DNA of 64,000 nucleotides from Pseudoalteromonas galatheae (GTDB lineage Bacteria > Pseudomonadota > Gammaproteobacteria > Enterobacterales > Alteromonadaceae). Below the pieces are notes generated by a model. That model did not search any database. It had not been told where the DNA came from and saw nothing but the letters and a program-made list of their open reading frames with translations. The DNA lies in NCBI RefSeq assembly GCF_005886105.2, contig NZ_PNCO02000002.1, positions 1 through 64,000 on the forward strand, written 5' to 3'. Shown here piece by piece: positions 1 to 6,798 of this stretch; within the stretch, counting starts at the first letter, position 1; the number at the start of each line of letters is the position of its first letter. The position numbers were made by a program, and so were the translations under genes.

Positions 1-59
1 ATGCGGAGGCTAGCACCGTGTGGGAGTCATTATGTCTATGTTTTTATTGAGAGTAGTGC

Positions 60-554
60 ATGATTCAAAAAGAAGTTGCATTAGTTTCCTACCTAGCAAT
101 GAAAGGTGAAATACCTTTTAAGGATTTCATTAATTGGGTTGGCAACCACTATAATGAATCAACTGTTTTTCAGACAGTAATGCATGAAAGCACATGCGTA
201 TCAGATGGTATGGCTGTGTTATTAGAAAATTACGACACTTTTGATTTTCCTGAAGAGTTTTGGTTATCCAAAATAGCTGAAGAATCTATATCAAATAAAA
301 TTTCACTTTTAGATTCGGTTAAAAGAGCATACGAATTATTAAACCTTGAAGGCTCTGGCAACCATGAGCTTTCGGGTTTATTGTATCGATTAGTTGATGA
401 CTTTAGCGAAGAGAGTAAAAGTCAGTTTGTTCAACGTATTAAAGAAAGTAACTTTGAAATTAAATTACAAGCTTACAATCTAGGTCAGTGGGCAGAACTA
501 AACATGCAAGTCTTTAATAAAAAACATAACAAAGTTGTAAACGTGGACAAATAA
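60..554 (+). CDS. Hypothetical protein, possible gene-cassette cargo
   Basis: Open frame of 164 codons starting at ATG, with a GAGAGT stretch about 9 nt upstream as the only ribosome-binding candidate. The protein is acidic and soluble-looking, with no signal peptide, membrane segment or motif I recognise. Its stop codon runs directly into a palindromic attC-like sequence (TAACAG...GGCGTTATAA), which is how integron cassettes are built: one gene and one recombination site. I cannot assign a function. Being an unknown gene among attC-like pieces is typical of chromosomal integron cargo, but that is inference. Confidence 0.6.
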   Translation: MIQKEVALVSYLAMKGEIPFKDFINWVGNHYNESTVFQTVMHESTCVSDGMAVLLENYDTFDFPEEFWLSKIAEESISNKISLLDSVKRAYELLNLEGSGNHELSGLLYRLVDDFSEESKSQFVQRIKESNFEIKLQAYNLGQWAELNMQVFNKKHNKVVNVDK

Positions 555-623
555 CAGTTGGCTTTGTTCGTGCCTCACAAATTTTAGCCAACTATTATTT
601 GCCGGTTACAACGGCGTTATAAG
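549..623 (+). repeat. attC-like palindromic site
   Basis: The stretch opens with ATAACAG over the stop codon of the preceding gene and closes with CGGCGTTATAAG. ATAAC (551-555) can pair with GTTAT (616-620), and inside lies a perfect 8-bp inverted pair, AGTTGGCT and AGCCAACT. Length (about 72 bp), the GTTAT-type right end and the imperfect palindrome fit integron attC sites. The fit to the left core (RYYYAAC) is only approximate, so this may be a degenerate site. Confidence 0.5.
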
Positions 624-638
624 TACTCAGAGGTATCA

Positions 639-926
639 GTGAAATTTTTTAAGTACATCGGTTTCGGGTTGCTAAGTATATTCTTATTTTTTATTGGAAT
701 AGCGGTAATTAATACTGCCAATCAGGCTAAGCCTAGTGAGACTTTCATCCCTTTTATTGAGCAAAACATGCCAGAAATAGCTAAGTGGGATAAGGCTGTT
801 TTTGAACGTTTAATGAGCGAAGATGCGTTCAAGTCAATCCCCCCCGAGCAGTGGGAGCTTTACTTATGGAAACAATACAGACACCCACTGTTATCTATTC
901 ACCATAGTTACGGCAGTTTCGACTGA
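639..926 (+). CDS. Small membrane-anchored hypothetical protein
   Basis: Start is GTG at 639, supported by AGAGG at 629-633 with 5-nt spacing; no ATG is better placed. The 95-residue product opens with a hydrophobic helix (about residues 5-25) that would act as a membrane anchor or signal sequence. A short polar domain rich in Trp, Glu and Lys follows. No family recognised. It begins 16 nt after the attC-like sequence, so it would be the next cassette. The carboxyl end (SIHHSYGSFD) looks arbitrary, and the gene may be truncated by the rearranged DNA that follows. Confidence 0.5.
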   Translation: MKFFKYIGFGLLSIFLFFIGIAVINTANQAKPSETFIPFIEQNMPEIAKWDKAVFERLMSEDAFKSIPPEQWELYLWKQYRHPLLSIHHSYGSFD

Positions 927-984
927 GAATTACAAACAAGTGTTCATCACTCATATCAAAAGTGTTTCTAAAATAAGCGAGTTT

Positions 985-1100
985 TTGGCGTTTACGTATT
1001 TCTCGACGTCAAAATCAGCTTATCGCGCACGGCATGGGGAGGCTACGGTTAGCGCAGCTTGAGGCATTATTGCTAAAGCCTTTATTTGGTCTAGCCAGCA
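985..1100. repeat. Long direct repeat, copy 1
   Basis: About 116 bp beginning TTGGCGTTTACGTATTTCTC and ending in TCTAGCCAGCAA. It recurs almost unchanged at 3953-4070, differing by a few substitutions and one single-base indel. In both places it sits just past the 3' end of a Y1-type transposase gene. At this copy about 215 bp of extra sequence separates it from the transposase. It appears to be a mobile-element flank or terminal region. Confidence 0.8.
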
Positions 1101-1110
1101 AAAAAAACAG

Positions 1111-2369
1111 TGACACCCACCACTATTGATATTCAAGCTGGGGGAGTGAAATAAAAAAGTATGTAAACACTCCAATCATTTTGGTCAATAACGTTTTTCG
1201 ATAAGTTATTTCTTAGCACTTAAGCGTATCTCTATATTAAAACAGGGTTATCGCACACGACAAAGCGCTGTAAATACAACAGTAAGAAATTCTAGCGTTG
1301 AGAGTGTGAGTTTTGCTAAGCCAACAAGCGCTCGCAGTTTGTTAGGTTTGTACGTCGTCGTTTTTGCAGTGTTTCACAGTAGGCGGTTATTGTTCGCTCT
1401 CTTCCAACTGCACCGTGGAATACCCGAGAAAATTGCGTAGTGAGTTTTATCCAATTCTCAGGCTCTATATTGAGTCGAGTGAGAATAGGCTGAGACTCAA
1501 AGATATAGCCTCGCTTGTCGGCGCGAATACATTGGCCTGTTAGCTCAACCAATTCAATATAGGATTTGAGCTCAAAAGGCAGGCCTTTGGGCATGTGTTT
1601 TCGTGGGCTGCCAGCGAAGCGTAATAGGCTTTTTGGTTGTTTGCCCAGCTTTGCGTGGTCAACGCGCTTTTTGATGCTGGTGTAGTCTGAGGTTTCAGGC
1701 GTTGCGGCAATGTTGGCTCTAATTGGGTTTAGGTCTACGTAAGCGAGACAAGCAGTCAATGCAGCCTCGTCTAGTAATGCTTGGGATTTGAATCGTCCTT
1801 CCCAAAACCGGCCTGTACAATTATCTTCTTTATTTGCTCGGCGGGCGATGTCTTCGTTAAGCACTCGCATAAACCAGCTAATATCTGCGAGTCTTTCTCT
1901 ATATCCATCAACCAGCTCGTCGAATATCAATGGTTCCGATTCGCTGAGTGGTTCACCTTCAGTAAACTTTTGGCTTATCCAATTGCCTTTAAATAACTTG
2001 TGCCATCGTATCACAATCGCTTTATCCGACAGACGCTTAGCCTTTTTATCATCAACATATAAAACAATGTGGGTGTGATTACTCATCACGGCATAAGCAC
2101 AGACATCAATACAAAACACGGAGCCCAGCATCAGGAGCTTTTCTTCAACCCAATCCCGGCGGTGCTCGTATGATTTTCCAGAAAATTTATCTTCACCGCA
2201 CAGAAACGCGCGCCTTACGCAGCGGGAGATACAGTGGTAGTATCTGGTGTCGGTTAAACTGATTTGCTTTTTACGGGCAGTAGCCATAGTTTGGTTTCCT
2301 CAATCCTTTGAGTGTAGATTCAAAGTTTAGGCAGTATCTTTGGAAGGTGCAAATTAGTGGTGGGTGTCA
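1111..2369. mobile_element. REP-associated Y1-transposase element with inverted ends
   Basis: The left end TGACACCCACCACT (1111-1124) is the exact reverse complement of AGTGGTGGGTGTCA (2356-2369). Between them lies one transposase gene on the minus strand. A second copy of the right end follows at 2381-2394, giving a 25-bp-period tandem of GTGGTGGGTGTCAGCGATTTA-type units. Paired short palindromic or REP-like ends around an IS200-like gene are typical of REP-associated tyrosine transposase elements. These elements leave no target duplication, and I see none. Confidence 0.75.
1316..2287 (-). CDS. REP-associated tyrosine transposase (IS200-like, Y1 family)
   Basis: The 323-residue protein has the HUH-type Y1 transposase core. 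The metal-binding His-x-His lies at residues 71-73 (SNHTHIVLYV), and a conserved segment with the family's YVDLNPIRA signature follows. It would nick and rejoin single-stranded DNA at REP-like hairpins through a 5'-phosphotyrosine link. The reading frame is intact, so the gene may be active. It starts at ATG, 70 bp inside the right inverted end. The basic carboxyl tail (RRRRTNLTNCERLLA) is shared with the broken relative at 4062-4258, where the frame runs on instead of ending at LLA. Confidence 0.85.
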   Translation of the reverse strand: MATARKKQISLTDTRYYHCISRCVRRAFLCGEDKFSGKSYEHRRDWVEEKLLMLGSVFCIDVCAYAVMSNHTHIVLYVDDKKAKRLSDKAIVIRWHKLFKGNWISQKFTEGEPLSESEPLIFDELVDGYRERLADISWFMRVLNEDIARRANKEDNCTGRFWEGRFKSQALLDEAALTACLAYVDLNPIRANIAATPETSDYTSIKKRVDHAKLGKQPKSLLRFAGSPRKHMPKGLPFELKSYIELVELTGQCIRADKRGYIFESQPILTRLNIEPENWIKLTTQFSRVFHGAVGRERTITAYCETLQKRRRTNLTNCERLLA

Positions 2370-2402
2370 GCGATTTAAGCGGTGGTGGGTGTCAGCGATT
2401 TA
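2357..2402. repeat. Tandem REP-like units
   Basis: Two copies of GTGGTGGGTGTCAGCGATTTA start at 2357 and 2382 with a 25-bp period. The first forms the right inverted end of the transposase element. The doubling could be a BIME-like arrangement or a leftover of element movement. Confidence 0.75.
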
Positions 2403-2446
2403 TTATGCCTCACCAGTATTAATCGGTTATGCGAGACGTTATGTAG
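2403..2446 (+). repeat. Right half of an attC-like site
   Basis: The sequence ending GCGAGACGTTATGTAG, placed 11 nt before the start codon of the next gene, looks like the 3' end of an integron attC site (RGACGTTATG-type). No matching left half is present: the sequence upstream is the REP-like tandem of the transposase element. The site may therefore have been cut by that element. Confidence 0.45.
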
Positions 2447-2456
2447 ATGGATAAAT

Positions 2457-3017
2457 ATGAAGAAGAAATTGCTACTCGTTGCTGTGCTCCTAAGCCCATT
2501 ATTTTTTTGGTACGGATACAAACCTATCCGAATATTGGCTCCTGAGCTTAACGGTTTGGACTGTGTTAGTGCTACCATCTGTATTGATGACTCTTCTAAA
2601 CTTGATGAAGCATCAAAGCTGTATTCATCAGCATATTTTTTCACAGAAAAAAAGGTGGCTTCATTCGAGAAAAGCCCTAGAGTAATTTTTTGCTCTACCT
2701 CTGCCTGCTTTAACTCATTCGGTCTTGAGGAAATGAGAGCTATAACAATTAGTACAATTGGTATAGTCGTAGGTCCTAGAGGTTGGAACTCGACTTTTCT
2801 TTCTCATGAATTTGTTCATCATTTACAGCATGAAAAACTCGGTGACTTTGAGGTATGGCTAGATACTCCGCAATGGTTTATGGAAGGTATGGCTTACTCT
2901 CTCACTGATACACGTGAAGTCTTAGATGAACCATGGGAAAGTCACCGTGCTAAGTTTGAGCTTTGGAACAAGAACTTAGACACTAATAATTTCTGGCAAA
3001 GGGCGCGATCACTGTAA
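2457..3017 (+). CDS. Putative membrane-anchored zinc peptidase
   Basis: I start the gene at the ATG at 2457, where the product opens with a lysine-rich n-region and a hydrophobic helix (MKKKLLLVAVLLSPLFFWYG). The frame is open 75 nt further upstream, but only into REP sequence. The 186-residue protein carries HEFVHHLQHE, an HExxH zinc-binding motif. A downstream EGMAY segment, about 25 residues on, could supply a gluzincin-type glutamate ligand. This suggests a small extracytoplasmic metallopeptidase with its domain in the periplasm. Family not named with certainty. Flanked by two attC-like halves, so a probable integron cassette. Confidence 0.65.
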   Translation: MKKKLLLVAVLLSPLFFWYGYKPIRILAPELNGLDCVSATICIDDSSKLDEASKLYSSAYFFTEKKVASFEKSPRVIFCSTSACFNSFGLEEMRAITISTIGIVVGPRGWNSTFLSHEFVHHLQHEKLGDFEVWLDTPQWFMEGMAYSLTDTREVLDEPWESHRAKFELWNKNLDTNNFWQRARSL

Positions 3018-3021
3018 ATTC

Positions 3022-3075
3022 ACATAACAACGCGCTTAAAAGGACGGACACAAAAGGCTGGCTTGCGCTCATTAT
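3022..3075 (+). repeat. Left half of an attC site
   Basis: Immediately after the peptidase stop codon lies ATAACAACGCGCTTAAAAGG followed by ACGGACACAAAAGGCTGGCTTG. This closely resembles the left part of Vibrio-type attC sites (TAACAA-CGC-TTAAA-CGGAC-GGCTGGCTTG). The complementary right half is absent downstream, so the site looks truncated. This is the most convincing attC piece in the region. Confidence 0.6.
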
Positions 3076-3182
3076 TTGCTCAGCTTATTCTGCTATTTTA
3101 CTGATTTTATCATGGCATTATATTCTTTAGATAGCTCAGTTATTTTAAAATGAATTTAAGTAATACATTAAAGAAGTAAAAA

Positions 3183-3470
3183 GTGTTTATCATCCAATTA
3201 AAATTTTCAGACAATAAGTCTTAAGCGAGAGATTTTATGGAAGGCCATAAAGAATGGCTTCAAGCGGGATTTGATAAGGGTATATTTTTGTTATCCGGCA
3301 GTCTGCAACCAAATGCAGGCGGTGGTATTGTTGCGGTAAAAGTGTCCAAAGAGGAAATTGAAGAAATTGTCGCTGAAGATCCTTTTGTAATTGAAAATGT
3401 GGTTAAACCAGAAATTATCGAGTTAACTCCATCTAAAGCTGATGATCGTCTGTTATTTTTAATCGATTAG
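3183..3470 (+). pseudogene. YciI-like protein gene interrupted by a stop codon
   Basis: Reading from GTG at 3183 gives the usual amino-terminal strand of the YCII fold (VFIIQLKFSDNKS), then TAA at 3222-3224. The same frame continues with ARDFMEGHKEWLQAGFDKGI and on to 3470. The family's conserved features GHKEWL and the glycine-rich loop lie after the stop. Removing that one codon restores a normal-length (about 95-residue) YciI-like protein. As it stands only a 77-residue product from ATG 3237 could be made, lacking the first beta strand. YciI-like proteins are small ferredoxin-fold proteins of poorly known enzymatic role. A sequencing error cannot be excluded. Confidence 0.7.
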
Positions 3471-3592
3471 TCGATAGTTTAAAGTAATATGCACATAATA
3501 CGGGCAGGTAGCGGATCTCCGGCAATTGTCACTTTTTTGCTTTCGCAAAAATAGCGCCTCTTGCCGCGACTGCCGATGTTTAGGAGAGTCAC

Positions 3593-3910
3593 CTGAAAAC
3601 TTGGAAGTTCGCTTTTATCGTTTCAATTTTGTTCTTGATAGGTAGCAACACATATTGGTTTTTTGTTTTTGCCGACCAAGCTCTTACCGAAAAATATCAG
3701 TCTATGAATTTGCATCATCAAGACCAGTTAATTGCCGATATGGGTAACTTAATTGTCAAAGGAATTGAAGGTAAAAGCAAAAAAGATGTTTTATTTCTAT
3801 TAAGGCAAGCCAAGCCTGAAGCATTTCTTGTTGATGAAGGTGATGTTGTGACCTTTGAAAATATCGCGTTTAAATTCGAACAAGATAAATTGGTTGCAGT
3901 GGGGAAGTAA
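3593..3910 (+). CDS. Small membrane protein, probable CTG start
   Basis: A canonical AGGAGA (3582-3587) sits 5 nt before CTG at 3593. From there the frame reads LKTWKFAFIVSILFLIGSNT, a perfect basic-then-hydrophobic membrane anchor. There is no ATG or GTG in frame at this end. The only other in-frame starts are TTG codons at 3629 and 3635, which lie inside the hydrophobic helix with no Shine-Dalgarno. An in-frame stop at 3581-3583 limits any upstream extension. The remaining 75 or so residues are a polar domain I do not recognise. The gene may be a cassette whose ATG mutated, or one genuinely read from CTG. Confidence 0.55.
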   Translation: MKTWKFAFIVSILFLIGSNTYWFFVFADQALTEKYQSMNLHHQDQLIADMGNLIVKGIEGKSKKDVLFLLRQAKPEAFLVDEGDVVTFENIAFKFEQDKLVAVGK

Positions 3911-3952
3911 ACACATAATGAATCAATTATAGGTGGGACGTGCTAAGCCTGG

Positions 3953-4070
3953 CTGGCGTTTACGTATTTCTCGACGTCAAAATCAGCTTATCGCGCACGG
4001 CATAGGGGAGGCTACGGCTAGCGCAGCTTGAGGCGTTATTGCTAAAGCCTTTATTTGGTCCAGCCAGCAA
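3953..4070. repeat. Long direct repeat, copy 2
   Basis: Near-identical to 985-1100. Here the repeat runs straight into the 3' end of a transposase remnant. On the minus strand its reading frame is a continuation of the transposase carboxyl end (LLAGPNKGFSNNASSC), which suggests that in this relative the repeat was part of, or fused to, the coding sequence. Confidence 0.8.
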
Positions 4071-4258
4071 ACGTTCACAATTTGCTAGGTTTGTGCGCCG
4101 TCGTTTTTTGAGTGTTTTACAATAAGTGGTCAGTACTCGCTCTCGGCCATTCCTCAATGAACTTCTAAGTTATCCAGTTGCTTTTAAACAGCTTGTGCCA
4201 GCGTATCACAATGGCTTTATCAGATACGCACTTAGCCTTTTTATCATCAACATGCAAA
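4062..4258 (-). pseudogene. Deleted Y1-transposase remnant
   Basis: 4072-4150 matches the 3' end of the intact transposase gene (around 1324-1400, encoding the TNLANCERLLA-type tail). 4170-4258 matches an internal part of the same gene (around 1978-2065, just carboxyl-terminal to the His-x-His site). The roughly 580 bp between them is missing, as is the 5' third. The remnant cannot encode a working enzyme, since the HUH motif is gone. Sequence divergence from the intact copy shows it came from a related element, not a fresh duplication. Confidence 0.75.
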
Positions 4259-4385
4259 AACCAACTTGAGAGATAAACAGGCTCTTGTGCTAAATAACCT
4301 CAAGCTAAGTAAATTTTACGCAAATTATACGGCAACGAAATTTCGACAAGGATAGAATAAAGACATAGCGCAAGTTGGAGTCACT

Positions 4386-5420
4386 ATGTTTTCTGAGAAT
4401 GGGTTTATTGCCAAGAACGAGTATCTCGTTAGTTTACTGGTTTTGCTATTAACCAGTGCTTTTGCTGTTATCTTAGACTCGCTGTTACATTCGGCGATCA
4501 GTGTACTGTTGGTATTGCAGTTGGGGGTTGTCGTTGTTTCTCTCATCGCAAAACGTTGGATGGCACTGGGAGTGGCGATTGCTAGCAGTCTAGTGTTCAA
4601 CTTTTTCATCACAGAACCCAGATACACGCTTCATATGAACAATACCGAAGATGTGGTCAATTTAGTGGTATTTATCGCTGTGGCATTAGCTACTAGCTAT
4701 TTATCGAGTTATATCAAAGAGCAAAAGCAGCTACTTTTAGTCGCAAACGTAAGATCGAATATTTTGTTGTCAGTCTCTCATGATTTACGTACTCCACTTG
4801 CGGCGGTGATGGGCGCGCTCGAAACGCTAGAAACCTACCGCGATAAGTTAGACCAAGATGAGCAAAACGAGTTGTTGGGATCGGCACGCTCTGAAAGCCA
4901 CCGTTTGTTTCGCTATATCGAAAATATCTTGCAAGCCACCAAGTTACAGCATCAGGGAGATGAGCTTTCGCTTTTTAAGCAACCAACATCAATTGATGTA
5001 TTGATCGATAACGTCATTTTGCGGCTAGGTGCGCCATGCGTCTCGAGAATGCCTCAGAATGTGAGTCCAATTCTCACGATACAAGCTGCACTCATTGAGC
5101 AAGCTCTGTTTAACTTAATCGAAAACGCAGTCACTTTTAGTCCCGATGGAGAGCGGGTTGAGATTTCCTTTGGAGAAACGCAGCAAGCGTTGTTGATATT
5201 TATTCAGGATAATGGTCCCGGGATCCCCGTCGCTCGACAAAAAGAAGTCTTTAGCGCCTTTAGCTCGTTTCGACAAAGCGTCAGTAAAGACGGTGGCAGT
5301 GGCTTAGGGCTGAGTGTGGCGAGAGGTATTATTCGTGCGCACGGCGGTGATATTCGCATTTTGCCGACGACGCAAGGCTGCACAATGGAAGTTAGTTTGC
5401 CAAAAGAGGAGGCGCATTGA
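4386..5420 (+). CDS. Short KdpD-like sensor histidine kinase
   Basis: The 344-residue protein begins with four closely spaced membrane helices (about 13-110), ending in the FFITEPRYT segment typical of the KdpD DUF4118 domain. A HisKA domain follows with H132 in SVSHDLRTPLAAV, then an HATPase_c domain with N box (NLIENAV), DNGPGIP and GSGLGLS. It lacks the cytoplasmic KdpD/Usp sensory region and the GAF domain of full KdpD (about 895 residues). It would phosphorylate the response regulator encoded next; stop and start overlap as TGATG. The neighbourhood of K+ uptake genes points to potassium or osmotic sensing, by inference. Confidence 0.88.
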   Translation: MFSENGFIAKNEYLVSLLVLLLTSAFAVILDSLLHSAISVLLVLQLGVVVVSLIAKRWMALGVAIASSLVFNFFITEPRYTLHMNNTEDVVNLVVFIAVALATSYLSSYIKEQKQLLLVANVRSNILLSVSHDLRTPLAAVMGALETLETYRDKLDQDEQNELLGSARSESHRLFRYIENILQATKLQHQGDELSLFKQPTSIDVLIDNVILRLGAPCVSRMPQNVSPILTIQAALIEQALFNLIENAVTFSPDGERVEISFGETQQALLIFIQDNGPGIPVARQKEVFSAFSSFRQSVSKDGGSGLGLSVARGIIRAHGGDIRILPTTQGCTMEVSLPKEEAH

Positions 5421-6121
5421 TGACCCACACCATTCTATTGATTGACGATGAAGAAGAGATCCGTCGTTTTATCCGCTTAGCATTAAAAGCTGAAGGGCTT
5501 AATTATGTGGAAGCCAGCACCGGGAAGGAAGCCATGTTGGTGCTAAAAGGTGAGCTGCCAGACTTGGTGATCTTAGATCTTGGGCTACCTGATTTTGATG
5601 GGTATAGCATTTTGAAGAAGATCCGAGAAACCAGCAAGCTACCTGTATTGATCTTAACTGCACGAGATCAAGAGGCCGAGAAGATTAAACTGCTGGAGGG
5701 CGGCGCAAACGACTACCTGACGAAGCCTTTTAGCATCAAAGAGCTGTTGGTACGCGTCAAAGTGCTATTACGAGATTTAGTACCGAACAAACGCTTGCTT
5801 GCCATTGACTACGGCAAGTTGATGATAGATTTACAAAAGCATCAAGTCATTATGGATAACGCACCATTAGCACTGTCGAAAAAGGAATTTGCACTACTTA
5901 GTATGCTTGCACAAAGAGCACAAGAGTTAGTCAGTCAGCAAACCTTATTAAAGCAAATTTGGGGCGAAAGCCATGTCGAAGATAGTCATTATTTACGGAT
6001 TGTGGTCAGCCAGTTACGTAAGAAACTCAGTGACGATGCTGCTACACCAAAAATCATAGAAACTGAGCCTGGGGTTGGTTATCGGTTTTTACTTTTACCA
6101 CTCAATAAGCATTTCTCGTAA
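5420..6121 (+). CDS. KdpE-like OmpR-family response regulator
   Basis: Receiver domain (residues 1-115) with phospho-acceptor D53 in LVILDLGLPDFDG, acidic pair D9/D10 and lysine in TKPF. It is followed by a winged-helix Trans_reg_C domain ending IETEPGVGYRF. An in-frame TTG precedes the ATG, but AGAGGAGG at 5405-5412 is optimally spaced for ATG 5420, which overlaps the kinase stop by one base. It most resembles KdpE. In E. coli KdpE activates kdpFABC; here it heads a Ktr/Trk-type operon instead, so that operon is its likely target. Confidence 0.9.
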   Translation: MTHTILLIDDEEEIRRFIRLALKAEGLNYVEASTGKEAMLVLKGELPDLVILDLGLPDFDGYSILKKIRETSKLPVLILTARDQEAEKIKLLEGGANDYLTKPFSIKELLVRVKVLLRDLVPNKRLLAIDYGKLMIDLQKHQVIMDNAPLALSKKEFALLSMLAQRAQELVSQQTLLKQIWGESHVEDSHYLRIVVSQLRKKLSDDAATPKIIETEPGVGYRFLLLPLNKHFS

Positions 6122-6141
6122 CGAAGTATATAGAGGTTGTT

Positions 6142-6798
6142 ATGGCACAATTTGTAGTTATTGGTTTAGGTCGATTTGGTTTTGCGGCTTGTTTGGAATT
6201 AAAACGACTTGGTAATAAAGTGATAGGGGTAGATAGTCGCGAACGTGTGGTGAACCAAGTTGTTGAGCATATTGATTATGCCACCTCTTTGGATGCGACC
6301 GATGAAACGGCATTACGCCAGCTAGATATTACGAGAAGCAAAGCGGTACTGGTCGCCATTGGTGAAAACCTAGAAGCTAGCATTTTATGTGTGCTTTCGT
6401 TAAAGAACTTAGGCGTTGAGCAAATTTGGGTTAAGGCCAGCTCAGAAGCGCATCATACAATTTTATCTCGTTTAGGCGTAACACGTGTGATCCACCCTGA
6501 AGAAGAAATGGGGATCAAGGTTGCACAAGCACTGAATTACCCTATGGTCAATCAATATATGCAGTTGGGACATGGCTTTTATATGGTGGAAGTCATCGTG
6601 AATAAATTAAGCTGCGGGCAGTCTTTGGCAACCCTATTAAAGCGTGCAAAAGGCGAAATCAAGGCTGTGTTAGTGCAGCGCGGTAAAACGTGTTATACCA
6701 ATCCGGCAGAGACATTTTTGATCAACGAAGATGATAAAGTGATCCTCAACGGTCAGTTAAAAGCGTTAAATTCTATCGCGCTAAAACTGGAGGCGTAA
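6142..6798 (+). CDS. ktrA: KtrA/TrkA-type K+ channel gating subunit
   Basis: The 218-residue protein starts with a Rossmann RCK_N domain (GLGRFGFAACLELKRLG, with the NAD/ATP-binding GxGxxG), and an acidic residue (VD) ends the second beta strand. An RCK_C domain fills the second half. One RCK unit, rather than the two tandem units of E. coli TrkA, makes it KtrA-like. It would form an octameric ring on the cytoplasmic face of the transporter and gate it in response to nucleotides. Its stop overlaps the next start as TAATG, so translation is coupled to the membrane subunit. Confidence 0.9.
   Translation: MAQFVVIGLGRFGFAACLELKRLGNKVIGVDSRERVVNQVVEHIDYATSLDATDETALRQLDITRSKAVLVAIGENLEASILCVLSLKNLGVEQIWVKASSEAHHTILSRLGVTRVIHPEEEMGIKVAQALNYPMVNQYMQLGHGFYMVEVIVNKLSCGQSLATLLKRAKGEIKAVLVQRGKTCYTNPAETFLINEDDKVILNGQLKALNSIALKLEA

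Noticed and set aside
1..59. Possible end of a gene or attC to the left of the first gene
   Set aside because: Only 59 bases are visible; no stop codon context or palindrome can be judged.
823..1062. Plus-strand frame of 79 codons overlapping the 639-926 gene
   Set aside because: It has no ribosome-binding site, begins inside another gene in a different frame and runs into the mobile-element repeat; composition is not protein-like.
3480..3592. Possible further attC site between the YciI-like pseudogene and the CTG-start gene
   Set aside because: GGGCAG...GCGG and CCGCGACTGCC give only an imperfect dyad, and no GTTAT/ATAAC core is present, so it falls short of the other three pieces.
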